Source: Sulfuricurvum sp. | GTDB taxonomy: Bacteria > Campylobacterota > Campylobacteria > Campylobacterales > Sulfurimonadaceae | Length of the DNA stretch: 64,000 bases | Direction of reading: 5' to 3' | Assembly (NCBI GenBank): GCA_030694265.1 | Contig: JAUXYP010000001.1 | Coordinates: forward strand, 248,001-312,000 | Part shown: positions 28,892 through 39,176 of the stretch, piece by piece | How the letters are laid out: each line of letters begins with the position of its first letter | Numbering within the stretch: position 1 is the stretch's first letter | Notes under the pieces: model-generated | Seen by the model: only the letters and a program-made list of their open reading frames with translations | Told to the model about the DNA's origin: nothing | The model's database searches: none | Program-made: the position numbers and the translations under genes

Positions 28892-31381
28892 ATGTGGACA
28901 ATGAGTAAAAAAATCACGTGGTATCAGTTAATCAAAAAAAATTCTTTTATAAATAAATATAATCTTCTTTTCGTACTGCTTGTCTCGATCATTATAGCTA
29001 CTGTAGTATGGTCATTATCCAAAACCTATTTTGAAGAACGTACACAAGCACTATTTGAAATAAGAGTGAATACAAACATTGTTCAAATAGAAAAACGGAT
29101 AATGACGTATGAACAGGTATTACGCAGTGGCGTTGCCTTTTTTCAGGGTAGTGGCCATGTAAGTTCCGAAGAATGGCATCGATTCATCCAAACACTTGAA
29201 ATCGATAAAAATTATCCCGGCATGCAGGGTATGGGGTTTTCATTAATGATAGCACCTTCGGATATCAGACGAGTTGAGCAAGACATGCGGATGAATGGTT
29301 ACCCAAGTTTTACGATAAAGCCTAAAGGTAAGCGTGACCAATACAGTGCAATACTCTATCTAGAACCGCATGATCCACGAAATTTAAAAGCTCTCGGCTA
29401 CGATATGTATTCAAATACAAAGCGCCAAGAAGCCATGATGCGAGCGCGAGATACAGGTGCTCCGTGCGCTTCAGGACCTGTAAAATTGCTGCAAGAGATT
29501 GATACGGATATTCAGCCTGGTATTTTGTTATATCTTCCATTGTATAAGACAGGGAATAAGACAGACACGATTAAAGAAAAACGTCAATCTTTAGTCGGAT
29601 TTATTTACAGCCCGTTTCGAATGAGAAATCTATTGAATACTATTGTTCTTAAAGATGATGCGGTAGATTTTGAAGTATACGATGGTGATAAAAAATTTAA
29701 AAAAAATTACCTTTATAGCACATTTGAGCATAAGAGTTATGTCTCAAAATATCAGGCTAGAAGAACGCTTTTAGTAGGGGGTCGTAAATGGGATATCTAT
29801 TTTTACAGTACACCGGAATTTGATACATCAACTGATAATAAATATCCGCTTTTATTTACATTTTTTGGTGTATTTTTTTATTTAATCCTTTTTATGATCA
29901 TAGCATCCCTCATCCAAAGTCAAAAAATAGTTCACATAAAAACATCTCAACTGGAACGAAATCAATTGTGGCTTAATTCATTGTTGAAAGCTGCTACGGA
30001 TGGCATTCATCTATTGGATTCTGATGGGAATCTTATCGAGTACAGTATTTCGTTTATTGACGCACTTGGTTATAGTCATGAGGAAGCGCAAAATTTGACG
30101 ATCTTTGATTTTGAGGCACAACTTTCTAAACAAGATATTATCGACATGATGGCTTCAGTTACTGCATATCCTATAGCATATGAGACCCGTTTACGCTGTA
30201 AAAATGGTACTGTATTTGATGTTGAGATTACAACACGTGAGCTAATCTTGGATGGTAAGCGGTTTTTATATGCTTCGTCACGTGATATTACGGATAGAAA
30301 AAATGTTGAAAAAACACTTCATGAGAATAAAGTGTTCTATGAAACTGTTTTTTCATCAGTACATGAAGCTATTTTGATTTTGGATAACAATAAGATTGTT
30401 GATTGTAATGATATGGCAGTGCAATTATTTGAATTAACCAAAGAGAACCTCATTGGCATAAATGTGCTTGATACTGTGTGGAAGATTGAGTGTGATGATG
30501 CTGTTTTTGGGAGTCATCTCGATGCCGCGTGTTTAGGGAAACCTGTATTGGCACGTTGTTCACTTGTCATTGAAGGTGTAAACAAAAAGATTAAAAATAT
30601 TGAGATAGTGCTTTCAGAGTTTGGGAAAAATGAGGGAAAGTTGATTTGGATTGCTCGTGATATAACACAACAGTTAGAAGAAGAAAAATTATTTAGAATG
30701 CAGACACGTCAGGCCCAAATGGGTGAAATGGTTTCAATGATTGCACATCAATGGCGGCAGCCTCTTGCAATAATCAATGCTATTACAGCTCAATTGCGTA
30801 TTCAAGAGGCTATGAAAGAAGAGTCTGACATGTTGCTAAGTGAAAAACTAATGAAAATCGAACAGCAGAGTAATCATCTTTCGCAAACGATTTCAGATTA
30901 CCGAGATTTTTTTCGTCCTGACAAGCCCAAAGAATTTCTAACCCTATCTTCAATACTTAATGATTCGCTCGATCTTATCGACTATGCCCTCAAAAGTAAT
31001 GGGATTAAAGTAACAAAGCTGATTCTAAACGATTTAAATATCTTTACCTATCGTAATGAGGTACTCCAAGTTTTAATTGCACTCTTGAAGAACTCGATGG
31101 ATGCATTTATTGAAAATAATATTCATGATGGAAATATTACACTCACTGTCGATCAAGATGATAAGTATGGGATTATCACAATATTGGACAATGCAGGTGG
31201 GATTAATGATGAAGTGATGAGTAGACTTTTTACCCCTTATTTTACAACCAAAAACAATGGTCTTGGTACCGGTCTTGGCCTTTATATGAGTAAAACCATT
31301 ATTGAAGAGCATTGTGAGGGGATCTTAACCGTTTTTAGCGAAGGGGTTGATACCATCTTTACGATTAAATTACCCCTATAG
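28892..31381 (+). CDS. CHASE-domain membrane sensor histidine kinase with PAS domains
   Basis: N-terminal TM, CHASE-like FFQGSGHVSSEEWHRFIQTLEIDKNYPGMQGMGFS, PAS, MGEMVSMIAHQWRQPLAIINAI, GTGLGLYMSKTII. Confidence 0.87.
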   Translation: MWTMSKKITWYQLIKKNSFINKYNLLFVLLVSIIIATVVWSLSKTYFEERTQALFEIRVNTNIVQIEKRIMTYEQVLRSGVAFFQGSGHVSSEEWHRFIQTLEIDKNYPGMQGMGFSLMIAPSDIRRVEQDMRMNGYPSFTIKPKGKRDQYSAILYLEPHDPRNLKALGYDMYSNTKRQEAMMRARDTGAPCASGPVKLLQEIDTDIQPGILLYLPLYKTGNKTDTIKEKRQSLVGFIYSPFRMRNLLNTIVLKDDAVDFEVYDGDKKFKKNYLYSTFEHKSYVSKYQARRTLLVGGRKWDIYFYSTPEFDTSTDNKYPLLFTFFGVFFYLILFMIIASLIQSQKIVHIKTSQLERNQLWLNSLLKAATDGIHLLDSDGNLIEYSISFIDALGYSHEEAQNLTIFDFEAQLSKQDIIDMMASVTAYPIAYETRLRCKNGTVFDVEITTRELILDGKRFLYASSRDITDRKNVEKTLHENKVFYETVFSSVHEAILILDNNKIVDCNDMAVQLFELTKENLIGINVLDTVWKIECDDAVFGSHLDAACLGKPVLARCSLVIEGVNKKIKNIEIVLSEFGKNEGKLIWIARDITQQLEEEKLFRMQTRQAQMGEMVSMIAHQWRQPLAIINAITAQLRIQEAMKEESDMLLSEKLMKIEQQSNHLSQTISDYRDFFRPDKPKEFLTLSSILNDSLDLIDYALKSNGIKVTKLILNDLNIFTYRNEVLQVLIALLKNSMDAFIENNIHDGNITLTVDQDDKYGIITILDNAGGINDEVMSRLFTPYFTTKNNGLGTGLGLYMSKTIIEEHCEGILTVFSEGVDTIFTIKLPL

Positions 31382-31451
31382 TTACTGGTGTTAGAGCTTT
31401 ATTATTCTTTTCTTATGTAGTATTTTAGGGCCATATGTAAAGCACTGATTA

Positions 31452-34031
31452 TTACGCCATAACCCGGCTTAATGGGCGTGAAAAGGGCTGAACGAGCTGG
31501 GCATATATTTTCGGGATATCAAGGATAGAAATCATCTCATTTCCGAAATCTTCGGCTCTATCGGGGATGATAACTGCTTTGGTCAGCGAATTTTCATTTT
31601 TCAATACATTACTGTAATTGCTGATCGAACGCAGTGGAATCTCCGGACTGCTGTAAATTGCATCAACAGCGAGACCGAGATAGACTACCTGCTGCTCGAT
31701 GAGGGCTTTTACAATAATGATGGTATCGCTTTGCTTATTGTATTGCTTGTTGATACCTAAAAGTTTGCCGAGTGATATAACACTGACCATCCGTTTTTCA
31801 AATCCGATGACTCCCAAATTGTATTCGCTCGCATGGAGTATGGATGTGAGCTCTTGATGTACCAATGAACAGACGACGTTTTTGGACTCTACAGCAAACA
31901 GAGATTTATCAATGAAGAAGGTTGATATTTCACAGGTCTCTTCAGTCCCTGCCGCTTTTGGATAAACGTACGTACGTTTGGCAGGTGCTTCATTGACAAG
32001 AGCATGACACGCTCCAATAGGTCGGTAAAGAATAGCGATAATATCGTTGCTGTATCCATCGCTGTGTTTATATTCTCGGTAGCCGCTAGAACAGGTGGCA
32101 CCTACTGTGTAGTATATTCCGTTGAACTCAATCATCTGTGCGTCACTTTGCCCATTGGAAAGCTGTAGAATGGATTCTGGAAGCGTAACGGTTGAGCCAA
32201 TGGCAATCTCTTGGCTGGTTGAAGCAATAACTTGTCCTAAGCGATCAATGAAAAGTGCAAACATACCGTCTTTGATTTCATGATTTTCATTTTTTGGAAG
32301 GACATCGTGAAGCATGGCTTCAAATTGAGGCTGTGCATCAAATACGATACCGATTCCTCCGACTCCTTGCCCTGAAAAATCTTGTATACAGGCATTGTAA
32401 ATATACGTAGAACGGTTGTCATAAAAGATACTCGGTTCAAACGGTGAAACAATGTACTCTTGAGTTGACTCAAGGCGAAGCGTTTGGGAAGCCCAGTTGT
32501 AACCGACACGTTTACCGATGTAATGCGTCTCTTTTGTGTTCGATACGGCAACAATAAATCCATCTCGATCATATACGAACATCGACGTGTAGACCGTATA
32601 AAGATCGTTAATGGTGAGTAAGATAGCATTCATCTTTTCACGGTCGTCTTCGGTAATACTGGTTTGAGAGAGGATTTCTCGAAAGGTTGTTGTTAGCGCC
32701 CACCATCGTGAATCATTTGAGCGTTCATAGAGATTTCGGTCCATGATATCGATGGCCAAAGATGACTGAAATTTCTGATCTTCTAAATAGCGGATGAGCA
32801 TCGCGGTATTGAGATTGGCAACGGTATCGTCAAACACGAGTTTGGTCTCTTCCCCGGTTTTAGAAATTTCGTTGAGCAGCGCTTTTGTAAAAGGGTTTTC
32901 TTTATTGGCAGCGTTGGCGATTTGTACATTTCCGTTCCAAACGGTGATGTCGAGTTCGGTTTGAATTTTTTTCGCTTTGTCTAAAATATCGGTCAGCTCT
33001 TTTGGGAAATAGGCCGTTGCATTGGCCACCGTATCAAAAAGATTGTTTTTCAAAAATGAATTTCTGACAGAGGAACGAAATGCCAGATGCAGGGGAACCA
33101 TCGCATGCCCAATCCATCCCGGGCCGAAATAGCCTTGATATCCTCCGGTGGTGACCGATTTATAGAGGTATTCAAATCCTGCATAATAGGTTTGATGGGT
33201 TTCGCTATTACGGGTATCTAGATGCGATCCAACGGGAACGTGATGGGTTGAAGATGACGCGATGACCTGTTCTTTGACATTCAGAAGTTCTAATGCGATG
33301 TAGGGATTTTCACGGGTAAGTTTATGAAAAATACTTTTGAGTTCATCTTCAAATTTAAACATCAAACATAAAACGCCTAACGGTTCTTGCGTCTGGGGAT
33401 GATCGACGCGATAGGAGTAGATGAGAGAGGGTTTGTGATGGGTTAGATCACTGGTTCGAAACGTTTCGACGTACCCTTGATGGGTTCTTAAAGATTCTTG
33501 TATTAGGGGGTCTTTGGACATACTCACAGGATTTGTCTCATCAAGCTGTACCAGTACTTTGCCTTGTGTATCGAGTAAGATGATGTTCTCATAGACACTG
33601 TATTTGGCAACGTATTCGCGAAAATGTTGGGAAAGAGCTTCTTTTTTGGCTATTTTGAGATGTCTCATCTCATCAGAACTGGACATATCGGTAGTATTTA
33701 AGAAAATCAGATAATGGCGAATATCATCATCGGTTGCTAAAAAACCGATATCGGCGGTCCGTTCGAAAAGATTGCGGATTAAAATATCGATGGCCGATTG
33801 CGCTTTGGATTCGAGCTCATCGATACTTTTATGGAAGGTTTCCTGAGTGAGACGCAGCAGAGGCTCATCGAGGAGATCTTCGAAAGCTTTGCGGGTTTCA
33901 CTCGTATCCATTCCGATATTGGACATGGAACCAAGCAGGGTTAACAAATTCCATTTATCGGAGAGAGAACTCATGTTTTTTTCAAAATTTTGTACATCGG
34001 ACATGTAACCGATGAGGTGGTCGTAATGCAT
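31452..34031 (-). CDS. Tandem Cache-like sensor protein with C-terminal CheW domain
   Basis: Two Cache-like segments (RNLFERTADIGFLATDDDIR... and RNLYERSNDSRWWALTTTFRE...); C-terminal CheW-like CEISTFFIDKSLFAVESKNV...LGVIGFEKRMVSVISLGKLLGI. Confidence 0.75.
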   Translation of the reverse strand: MHYDHLIGYMSDVQNFEKNMSSLSDKWNLLTLLGSMSNIGMDTSETRKAFEDLLDEPLLRLTQETFHKSIDELESKAQSAIDILIRNLFERTADIGFLATDDDIRHYLIFLNTTDMSSSDEMRHLKIAKKEALSQHFREYVAKYSVYENIILLDTQGKVLVQLDETNPVSMSKDPLIQESLRTHQGYVETFRTSDLTHHKPSLIYSYRVDHPQTQEPLGVLCLMFKFEDELKSIFHKLTRENPYIALELLNVKEQVIASSSTHHVPVGSHLDTRNSETHQTYYAGFEYLYKSVTTGGYQGYFGPGWIGHAMVPLHLAFRSSVRNSFLKNNLFDTVANATAYFPKELTDILDKAKKIQTELDITVWNGNVQIANAANKENPFTKALLNEISKTGEETKLVFDDTVANLNTAMLIRYLEDQKFQSSLAIDIMDRNLYERSNDSRWWALTTTFREILSQTSITEDDREKMNAILLTINDLYTVYTSMFVYDRDGFIVAVSNTKETHYIGKRVGYNWASQTLRLESTQEYIVSPFEPSIFYDNRSTYIYNACIQDFSGQGVGGIGIVFDAQPQFEAMLHDVLPKNENHEIKDGMFALFIDRLGQVIASTSQEIAIGSTVTLPESILQLSNGQSDAQMIEFNGIYYTVGATCSSGYREYKHSDGYSNDIIAILYRPIGACHALVNEAPAKRTYVYPKAAGTEETCEISTFFIDKSLFAVESKNVVCSLVHQELTSILHASEYNLGVIGFEKRMVSVISLGKLLGINKQYNKQSDTIIIVKALIEQQVVYLGLAVDAIYSSPEIPLRSISNYSNVLKNENSLTKAVIIPDRAEDFGNEMISILDIPKIYAQLVQPFSRPLSRVMA

Positions 34032-34129
34032 AGATACTCCTCATATATAAAACGTTTGGTTAAATTATGATGACAGTATAGGCAAGAGTCGAGTATGGAA
34101 TATGCATTTATTGATTAATATTTAGGCAA

Positions 34130-34155
34130 ATAATAAGAGTTAAAACTCTTATTAT
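34130..34155 (-). terminator. Inverted repeat (12-bp arms) at the selO 3' end, terminator-like
   Basis: ATAATAAGAGTT-AA-AACTCTTATTAT, perfect arms, overlapping the selO stop. Only a short T-rich tail on the minus strand. Confidence 0.5.
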
Positions 34156-35588
34156 GATGAGCAGCTTAGCTTGAGGTTAGTATGTTGTAACGGGGTAGAT
34201 TGCGCATAGCGTTCAAATTCAGGATGTTCATCATAGGGGCTTTGTGCGAGTTTTAAAAGACCATTAACGAGACTAAAATCATCTTTTTCGGCTAGGTCTA
34301 TGGCTTCTTGTAAGATATAGTTTTTGAGTACGTATTTTGGATTACACGCTAGCATTTTTGCATGGCGTTCATGGACGGATGAGGTATTGATTTGTAAACA
34401 TTCGTCGTAGATGTCCAGCCAGTCATTAAGCTGATTAGGAGCCAAGCTCAAAGCAAGCAGAGGGCTTCGATCTCCCTCATAATGACTCAGTGTTCGGAAA
34501 AATGGGGTCATGTCGGTGCGTCCATTTTCCATGGTGGTGAAGAGGGAGCGAAAGAGGGTACTTTCCTCATCGGGAAGAGTGTCCAATCCCAGTTTATTTT
34601 TGAGCAGTTCGAGCAGTTTTGTGGTGAAATAGTTCCCGTATTTTTCAAGTTCATGTGCCGATTTTTCAGGTGAGATCAGCGGTGAAAGGGCACGTCCCAG
34701 TTGGGCAAGATTCCAGTGACCGATGCGGGGTTGGTTGTCATAGCTGTATCGCCCCTCATGATCGGTATGGTTACAGATATAGCCTGATTCAAAGGTGTCT
34801 AGGAACGCATAGGGGCCGTAATCGATGGTTATTCCGATTGCTGACATGTTATCGGTGTTCATAACGCCATGGTTGAATCCTACGCTTTGCCAATGAGCAA
34901 TCATATGGGCGGTACGTTTGACGATTTCCCCGTACATTTTTGTATAGGCATCTTCAACGCCCACGAGTTCAGGGAACGATTCTGTGATTAGAAAATCGGC
35001 AAGCTGTTCAAGCTGTGCATGTTTATTGGAGTGAAAAAAATACTCAAAGCTTCCAAAGCGTATCCATGAGGGGGAGAGACGCAAAACAATGGCTCCTCGT
35101 TCCCAGTTCTCCCGTGCCACTTTCTCATCTGAGCTGATAAGGGCCAAAGCACGTGATGTCGGGATACCAAGAGCGTGCATCGCTTCGCTCATCAGGTATT
35201 CTCGGATAGAGGACCGCAGGACGGCACGACCATCACCTTGTCTCGAATAGAGAGTTTGTCCTGAACCTTTGAGTTGCAGATTCCATCCATTGTACAATCC
35301 CAGATTAATGGCGCGTCCATCACCGAGTCTAGGGACAAAATAGCCAAACTGATGCCCTGCATAGCACATAGCGTAGGGGCGTGAACCGTTGAGTATTTGA
35401 GTACCATTGAGTATGTTGGTTAACTGTTCAGGGACAATTTGATCAGGGTCCAGTCCTAGCAGTTGCACTGCATCTGTGTTGTAGCTGACAAGCTGTGGAT
35501 TGTGAAGAGGTGTAGGATGCACCTCATGATAAAAGATCGGGTCAAGATTCAGATAAGGAGTTGTAAGGGAGATAGTTTCTATTTTCAT
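34152..35588 (-). CDS. selO: Protein adenylyltransferase SelO (YdiU family)
   Basis: 478 aa. YAMCYAGHQFGYFVPRLGDGRAINLG, LQLKGSGQTLYSRQGDGRAVLRSSIREYLMSEAM, GVMNTDNMS, C-terminal LSCSS. Confidence 0.93.
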   Translation of the reverse strand: MKIETISLTTPYLNLDPIFYHEVHPTPLHNPQLVSYNTDAVQLLGLDPDQIVPEQLTNILNGTQILNGSRPYAMCYAGHQFGYFVPRLGDGRAINLGLYNGWNLQLKGSGQTLYSRQGDGRAVLRSSIREYLMSEAMHALGIPTSRALALISSDEKVARENWERGAIVLRLSPSWIRFGSFEYFFHSNKHAQLEQLADFLITESFPELVGVEDAYTKMYGEIVKRTAHMIAHWQSVGFNHGVMNTDNMSAIGITIDYGPYAFLDTFESGYICNHTDHEGRYSYDNQPRIGHWNLAQLGRALSPLISPEKSAHELEKYGNYFTTKLLELLKNKLGLDTLPDEESTLFRSLFTTMENGRTDMTPFFRTLSHYEGDRSPLLALSLAPNQLNDWLDIYDECLQINTSSVHERHAKMLACNPKYVLKNYILQEAIDLAEKDDFSLVNGLLKLAQSPYDEHPEFERYAQSTPLQHTNLKLSCSS

Positions 35589-35660
35589 AAGAGAGTTTTA
35601 CCCCAAAAAACTGAAACGTTCATCGGCTAGAGAGATCACCTCTCTTTTTTAAACTCGACG

Positions 35661-37463
35661 CTAGGATTCGAAAAAGAATTTTTTCTCGTCGCCTTCTTTG
35701 TGCAATTTAATATGAGTGACCTTTCCTATAGGAGAAACGGCATAAACCCTATGTGTTTTTGGATCAACGAATTGGATGCGTGTATGTCCGTCATAGGCCT
35801 TTTGATGCGTTACAACTGCATGCAAATCGGCATCATAGAGTTTGTTGAGTTTACGCTCAAATGCGTGTATCGCATCTTCTTGTGCTTTGATCATAATTTC
35901 TTCATTCTTTAGGTAGGCAACCGCACTTTTATACTGAGTAACCCGCACCTGATCCGCTTTGAGCGGGTCACGATTTTGTCGCTTTGCAGTATTGATATTT
36001 TCGATGCTGCGTTGAACACGCAGATGATGCTCTTTGAGAGCAATCTCCTTTTGCAAATACTCTTTCCCTCTTTGCTGCAACTCAAATTGTTTACGTGCTA
36101 ATTCATTCTCTAAAACAGTGATTTGATCCAAATAACTCGGGATTGCCCGTGGGTTTATAATGAGCTCATTGCCATTTCCCACAATACTTTTTATTTCAAT
36201 CGATTCAAGTGCGGTGATTTTGGCATTCGAATAGAGTACATCAATAATGACACGCTCGGCAATAATTTCGCCTCCGGACATATTTTTGACATAAACAGTT
36301 TCACCTTCGATGGTTCCTGCTTCGAGTATATCAATGGTGGCATTTTTGGCTTTTAAATTTCCGCGGTGGAGATGAATAGTAGCATTTTCTTGCACTTCAA
36401 TCAACGATTTTTTGTGAGTTTGAGCTCCGATGGTTAATTCGCAGGCTTGGATCTTTGTATTGCTTCCAATCGTCCCTTTTACATCGAGTGTTTGAACCTC
36501 GATATTGACACCTGATCCAACAGCGTCACCATCTTCATCTCCGTGACCTATTTTGATATTTATCTCTTTTTCTTGACCCGCTTCCAACGAACCGGTGCTT
36601 CTGAAACTGGCACTTTTTAAATGAAGATCCTGACTGACAGAAAAGATGCCGTTTTTACGTTCGATGAATCCAGATTTGGTTGCATAGAAACGGATGGAAT
36701 GGTGATCTTCTTCGGCTCTAATACTCTCTGGATCAATAATAATGGCATTCTCATAGCGAATCAATGGCTCCCCAATATGGATGTGTTCTCCTGTACAGCT
36801 ACGTCCATCTAGACCCCAAACGGGAAAAATATACTCCAAAATAAGGTCATCTACTGCAACGCCATCGACTAAATTATTTTCACGTTGTATTTTTTTATAG
36901 TGCTGTATTACATTGTCATTAGAAGGAGCAACAGGCGGAAAAAAATGGGCAATGGGTAAACGGTACGCAGCTACAAGTGGTCCCTCTTTTTGAATCTTCA
37001 GAAGCATCGCATTGATCTCCTTATCCAAACTTCCATCAGTGATCCCTATCATAAAGCCGCTGCGCAGTTTTTTACGATAAAGGGTCTCTTTTAAATACTC
37101 TTGCAATCCTTTTTTAAGGGGAAGCTTGGATGTTGGATCGATTATGGCGACTGCTTTGGATTTGTATTTATCCGAAGCTATGGTGAAACGAAGATCGAAA
37201 TGAGGATGCGGTACGAGAGGGCGTACGAGAATGTGATACTCTTGACGTATCAGTAATGTGGCTGAGCGGATTTCCACTTCAGTGGTGATCTCATCAAGGT
37301 TGGTTCCTTCAAGAGTACGCCAATCCTCATCGATGGTTCCACGATATTGGGTTTGGTACGAGAGCAAGTCAAAGTCAACAGCATCAATGGGCATACGCCA
37401 TTGCAGTGCTATCTTTTTAAGCTCATCAGGAACATTGGAAGTCGTTATTTTAATGGCGTGCAA
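35661..37463 (-). CDS. FapA/DUF342-family protein
   Basis: Polymeric beta-rich region (GSNTKIQACELTIGAQTHKKSLIEVQENATIHLHRGNLKAKNATI) followed by a coiled coil, typical of DUF342/FapA. Confidence 0.75.
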   Translation of the reverse strand: MHAIKITTSNVPDELKKIALQWRMPIDAVDFDLLSYQTQYRGTIDEDWRTLEGTNLDEITTEVEIRSATLLIRQEYHILVRPLVPHPHFDLRFTIASDKYKSKAVAIIDPTSKLPLKKGLQEYLKETLYRKKLRSGFMIGITDGSLDKEINAMLLKIQKEGPLVAAYRLPIAHFFPPVAPSNDNVIQHYKKIQRENNLVDGVAVDDLILEYIFPVWGLDGRSCTGEHIHIGEPLIRYENAIIIDPESIRAEEDHHSIRFYATKSGFIERKNGIFSVSQDLHLKSASFRSTGSLEAGQEKEINIKIGHGDEDGDAVGSGVNIEVQTLDVKGTIGSNTKIQACELTIGAQTHKKSLIEVQENATIHLHRGNLKAKNATIDILEAGTIEGETVYVKNMSGGEIIAERVIIDVLYSNAKITALESIEIKSIVGNGNELIINPRAIPSYLDQITVLENELARKQFELQQRGKEYLQKEIALKEHHLRVQRSIENINTAKRQNRDPLKADQVRVTQYKSAVAYLKNEEIMIKAQEDAIHAFERKLNKLYDADLHAVVTHQKAYDGHTRIQFVDPKTHRVYAVSPIGKVTHIKLHKEGDEKKFFFES

Positions 37464-37514
37464 AGTGTTCTCATTTTATTACAAAAATATTACACGATAA
37501 TAGCTAGTAATGCA

Positions 37515-39176
37515 TTAGATAACGCTTGAATTATCGAGTAGAATAGGAACCACAATCAGTGAGGCAATAACCGCCGCGATTGTACCAAAAATCAGAGAAA
37601 CGCCTAAGCCTCCGAAAACTGCATCGCTTGCAAGTAAGGTAGAGGCGAGAATAATCGCAGCAGCAGTTAAAAATATAGGTTTTGCGCGTGTCGCGGCTGC
37701 ATACGCAATCGCCTCTTTTTTCTCCATCCCTTTTTGGGTTATAAGGGATTTGGTAAAATCGATTAACAGCAGTGAATTACGAGAACTGATTCCAATAAGG
37801 GCAATAAATCCGATTAAAGAAGTGGCAGTTAAGAAAAAAGTATCGGCTGTAAAAAGATTCATAATAAAATGACCGATGATGACACCGATGATGGAGAGGA
37901 AACTGCCCAATAATACAATACCGGAAAGGGCGAAACTTTTGTAATAAATTACCATCAGCAAAAAAATCAGGAGGAGTGCTGCGATAAAGGCACCGCCTAA
38001 GTCCACAAAGGTGTCGAGGGTGACTTTCATCTCTCCATCCCATTTCAAATCATAATGCTGATGATTTTTTTTATCAATCAATTCAAGATCAAATAATCCT
38101 GTTTTATGGATCGTGTACTCGTTACTAAATTGTTCCAAAATCGTTGTACGTGCAGCCATCAGAGGATAGACTTGAGACACCATATCGGTTTCTGCTACGA
38201 CATTGCTCATTTCCCTCAGGTCTTTGTGCATAATACGGGGATTTGATTTTACCGCAACGATATTGATGACTTCAGTGATGGGTACCATCATTCCCATGCT
38301 GTTCATAAGATTGAGGCTTGAGAGTTTTAGTGTAACAGCATCTTGTGTATGGGCGTCAAATTTTTTATTTTCAGGAGTTAGGGTTAGATAAATAGGAATT
38401 TGTTCGCTTGCCTTTTGGCTATTTTTGACCGCGATACTCATTCCCTCAAATGCCATATACAGGGTGTCGTTTACTTGTTGGACGCTTAGACCTGATTGTG
38501 TGATCTTATCGCTGTTGACGTGGACCTCAAATTTATCGACGATTTCGTCTTGCATGATGTCCACATCAACGAGTCCTTTGGTTTTTTGAAAAACCTCTTG
38601 TACCCGCTGGCTTAGGTGGCGAATACCGTTTGTGTCTTCGCCGTAAATTTCCGCAACCACCGCTGCCATTGTTGGAGGGCCTGCGGGCGGTTCTGTAAAT
38701 TTGATACTTGTTTGTGGGATAAGTGTTTCACAGTGTTGGAGAATTTGGGGACGCAGACGCTGAACCATAGTATAAGATGGCTCATCACGGTGATCCTTTT
38801 TGGTCAAATTGACAACGATTTCGGCAACATTTTCGGAGTTTTTAAACTGAGACCCTTTGATAAGTCCTGCAAAATCCAACGGTGCACCACCACCCAAGAA
38901 GACTTCAGTATCAATAACTTGGCTCTCTTTTTGGATGATTTGCGTTACACATTCCCCCACTTTAGAGGTTTGTTCTATAGAACTTCCGATGGGGAGGTCG
39001 ATGTAGATGCTGTAGGTGTCACTGTTTTTCCCAGGGAGCATTTTGGCCAATACAATTTTAGAAGGGATAAGGGCAACGGCAATCATAAACGCGGCCAATG
39101 TCCCCCATAGAATCTGTTTTTTCTTTTTTGGTGTTTCTAAAACAGTGCGTAAATAATTTTCAAATTTTTGATACAT
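37515..39176 (-). CDS. RND efflux transporter, C-terminal half (TM7-12)
   Basis: Amphipathic start MYQKFENYLRTVLETPKKKKQ, TM7, periplasmic porter region, LIGFIALIGISSRNSLLLIDF...RAKPIFLTAAAIILA. Confidence 0.88.
   Translation of the reverse strand: MYQKFENYLRTVLETPKKKKQILWGTLAAFMIAVALIPSKIVLAKMLPGKNSDTYSIYIDLPIGSSIEQTSKVGECVTQIIQKESQVIDTEVFLGGGAPLDFAGLIKGSQFKNSENVAEIVVNLTKKDHRDEPSYTMVQRLRPQILQHCETLIPQTSIKFTEPPAGPPTMAAVVAEIYGEDTNGIRHLSQRVQEVFQKTKGLVDVDIMQDEIVDKFEVHVNSDKITQSGLSVQQVNDTLYMAFEGMSIAVKNSQKASEQIPIYLTLTPENKKFDAHTQDAVTLKLSSLNLMNSMGMMVPITEVINIVAVKSNPRIMHKDLREMSNVVAETDMVSQVYPLMAARTTILEQFSNEYTIHKTGLFDLELIDKKNHQHYDLKWDGEMKVTLDTFVDLGGAFIAALLLIFLLMVIYYKSFALSGIVLLGSFLSIIGVIIGHFIMNLFTADTFFLTATSLIGFIALIGISSRNSLLLIDFTKSLITQKGMEKKEAIAYAAATRAKPIFLTAAAIILASTLLASDAVFGGLGVSLIFGTIAAVIASLIVVPILLDNSSVI

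Noticed and set aside
35629-35650. AGAGAG-ATCAC-CTCTCT-TTTTT hairpin with T-run on the plus strand
   Set aside because: Terminator-like only in the plus direction, while both flanking genes are on the minus strand; short stem, no transcript to terminate.
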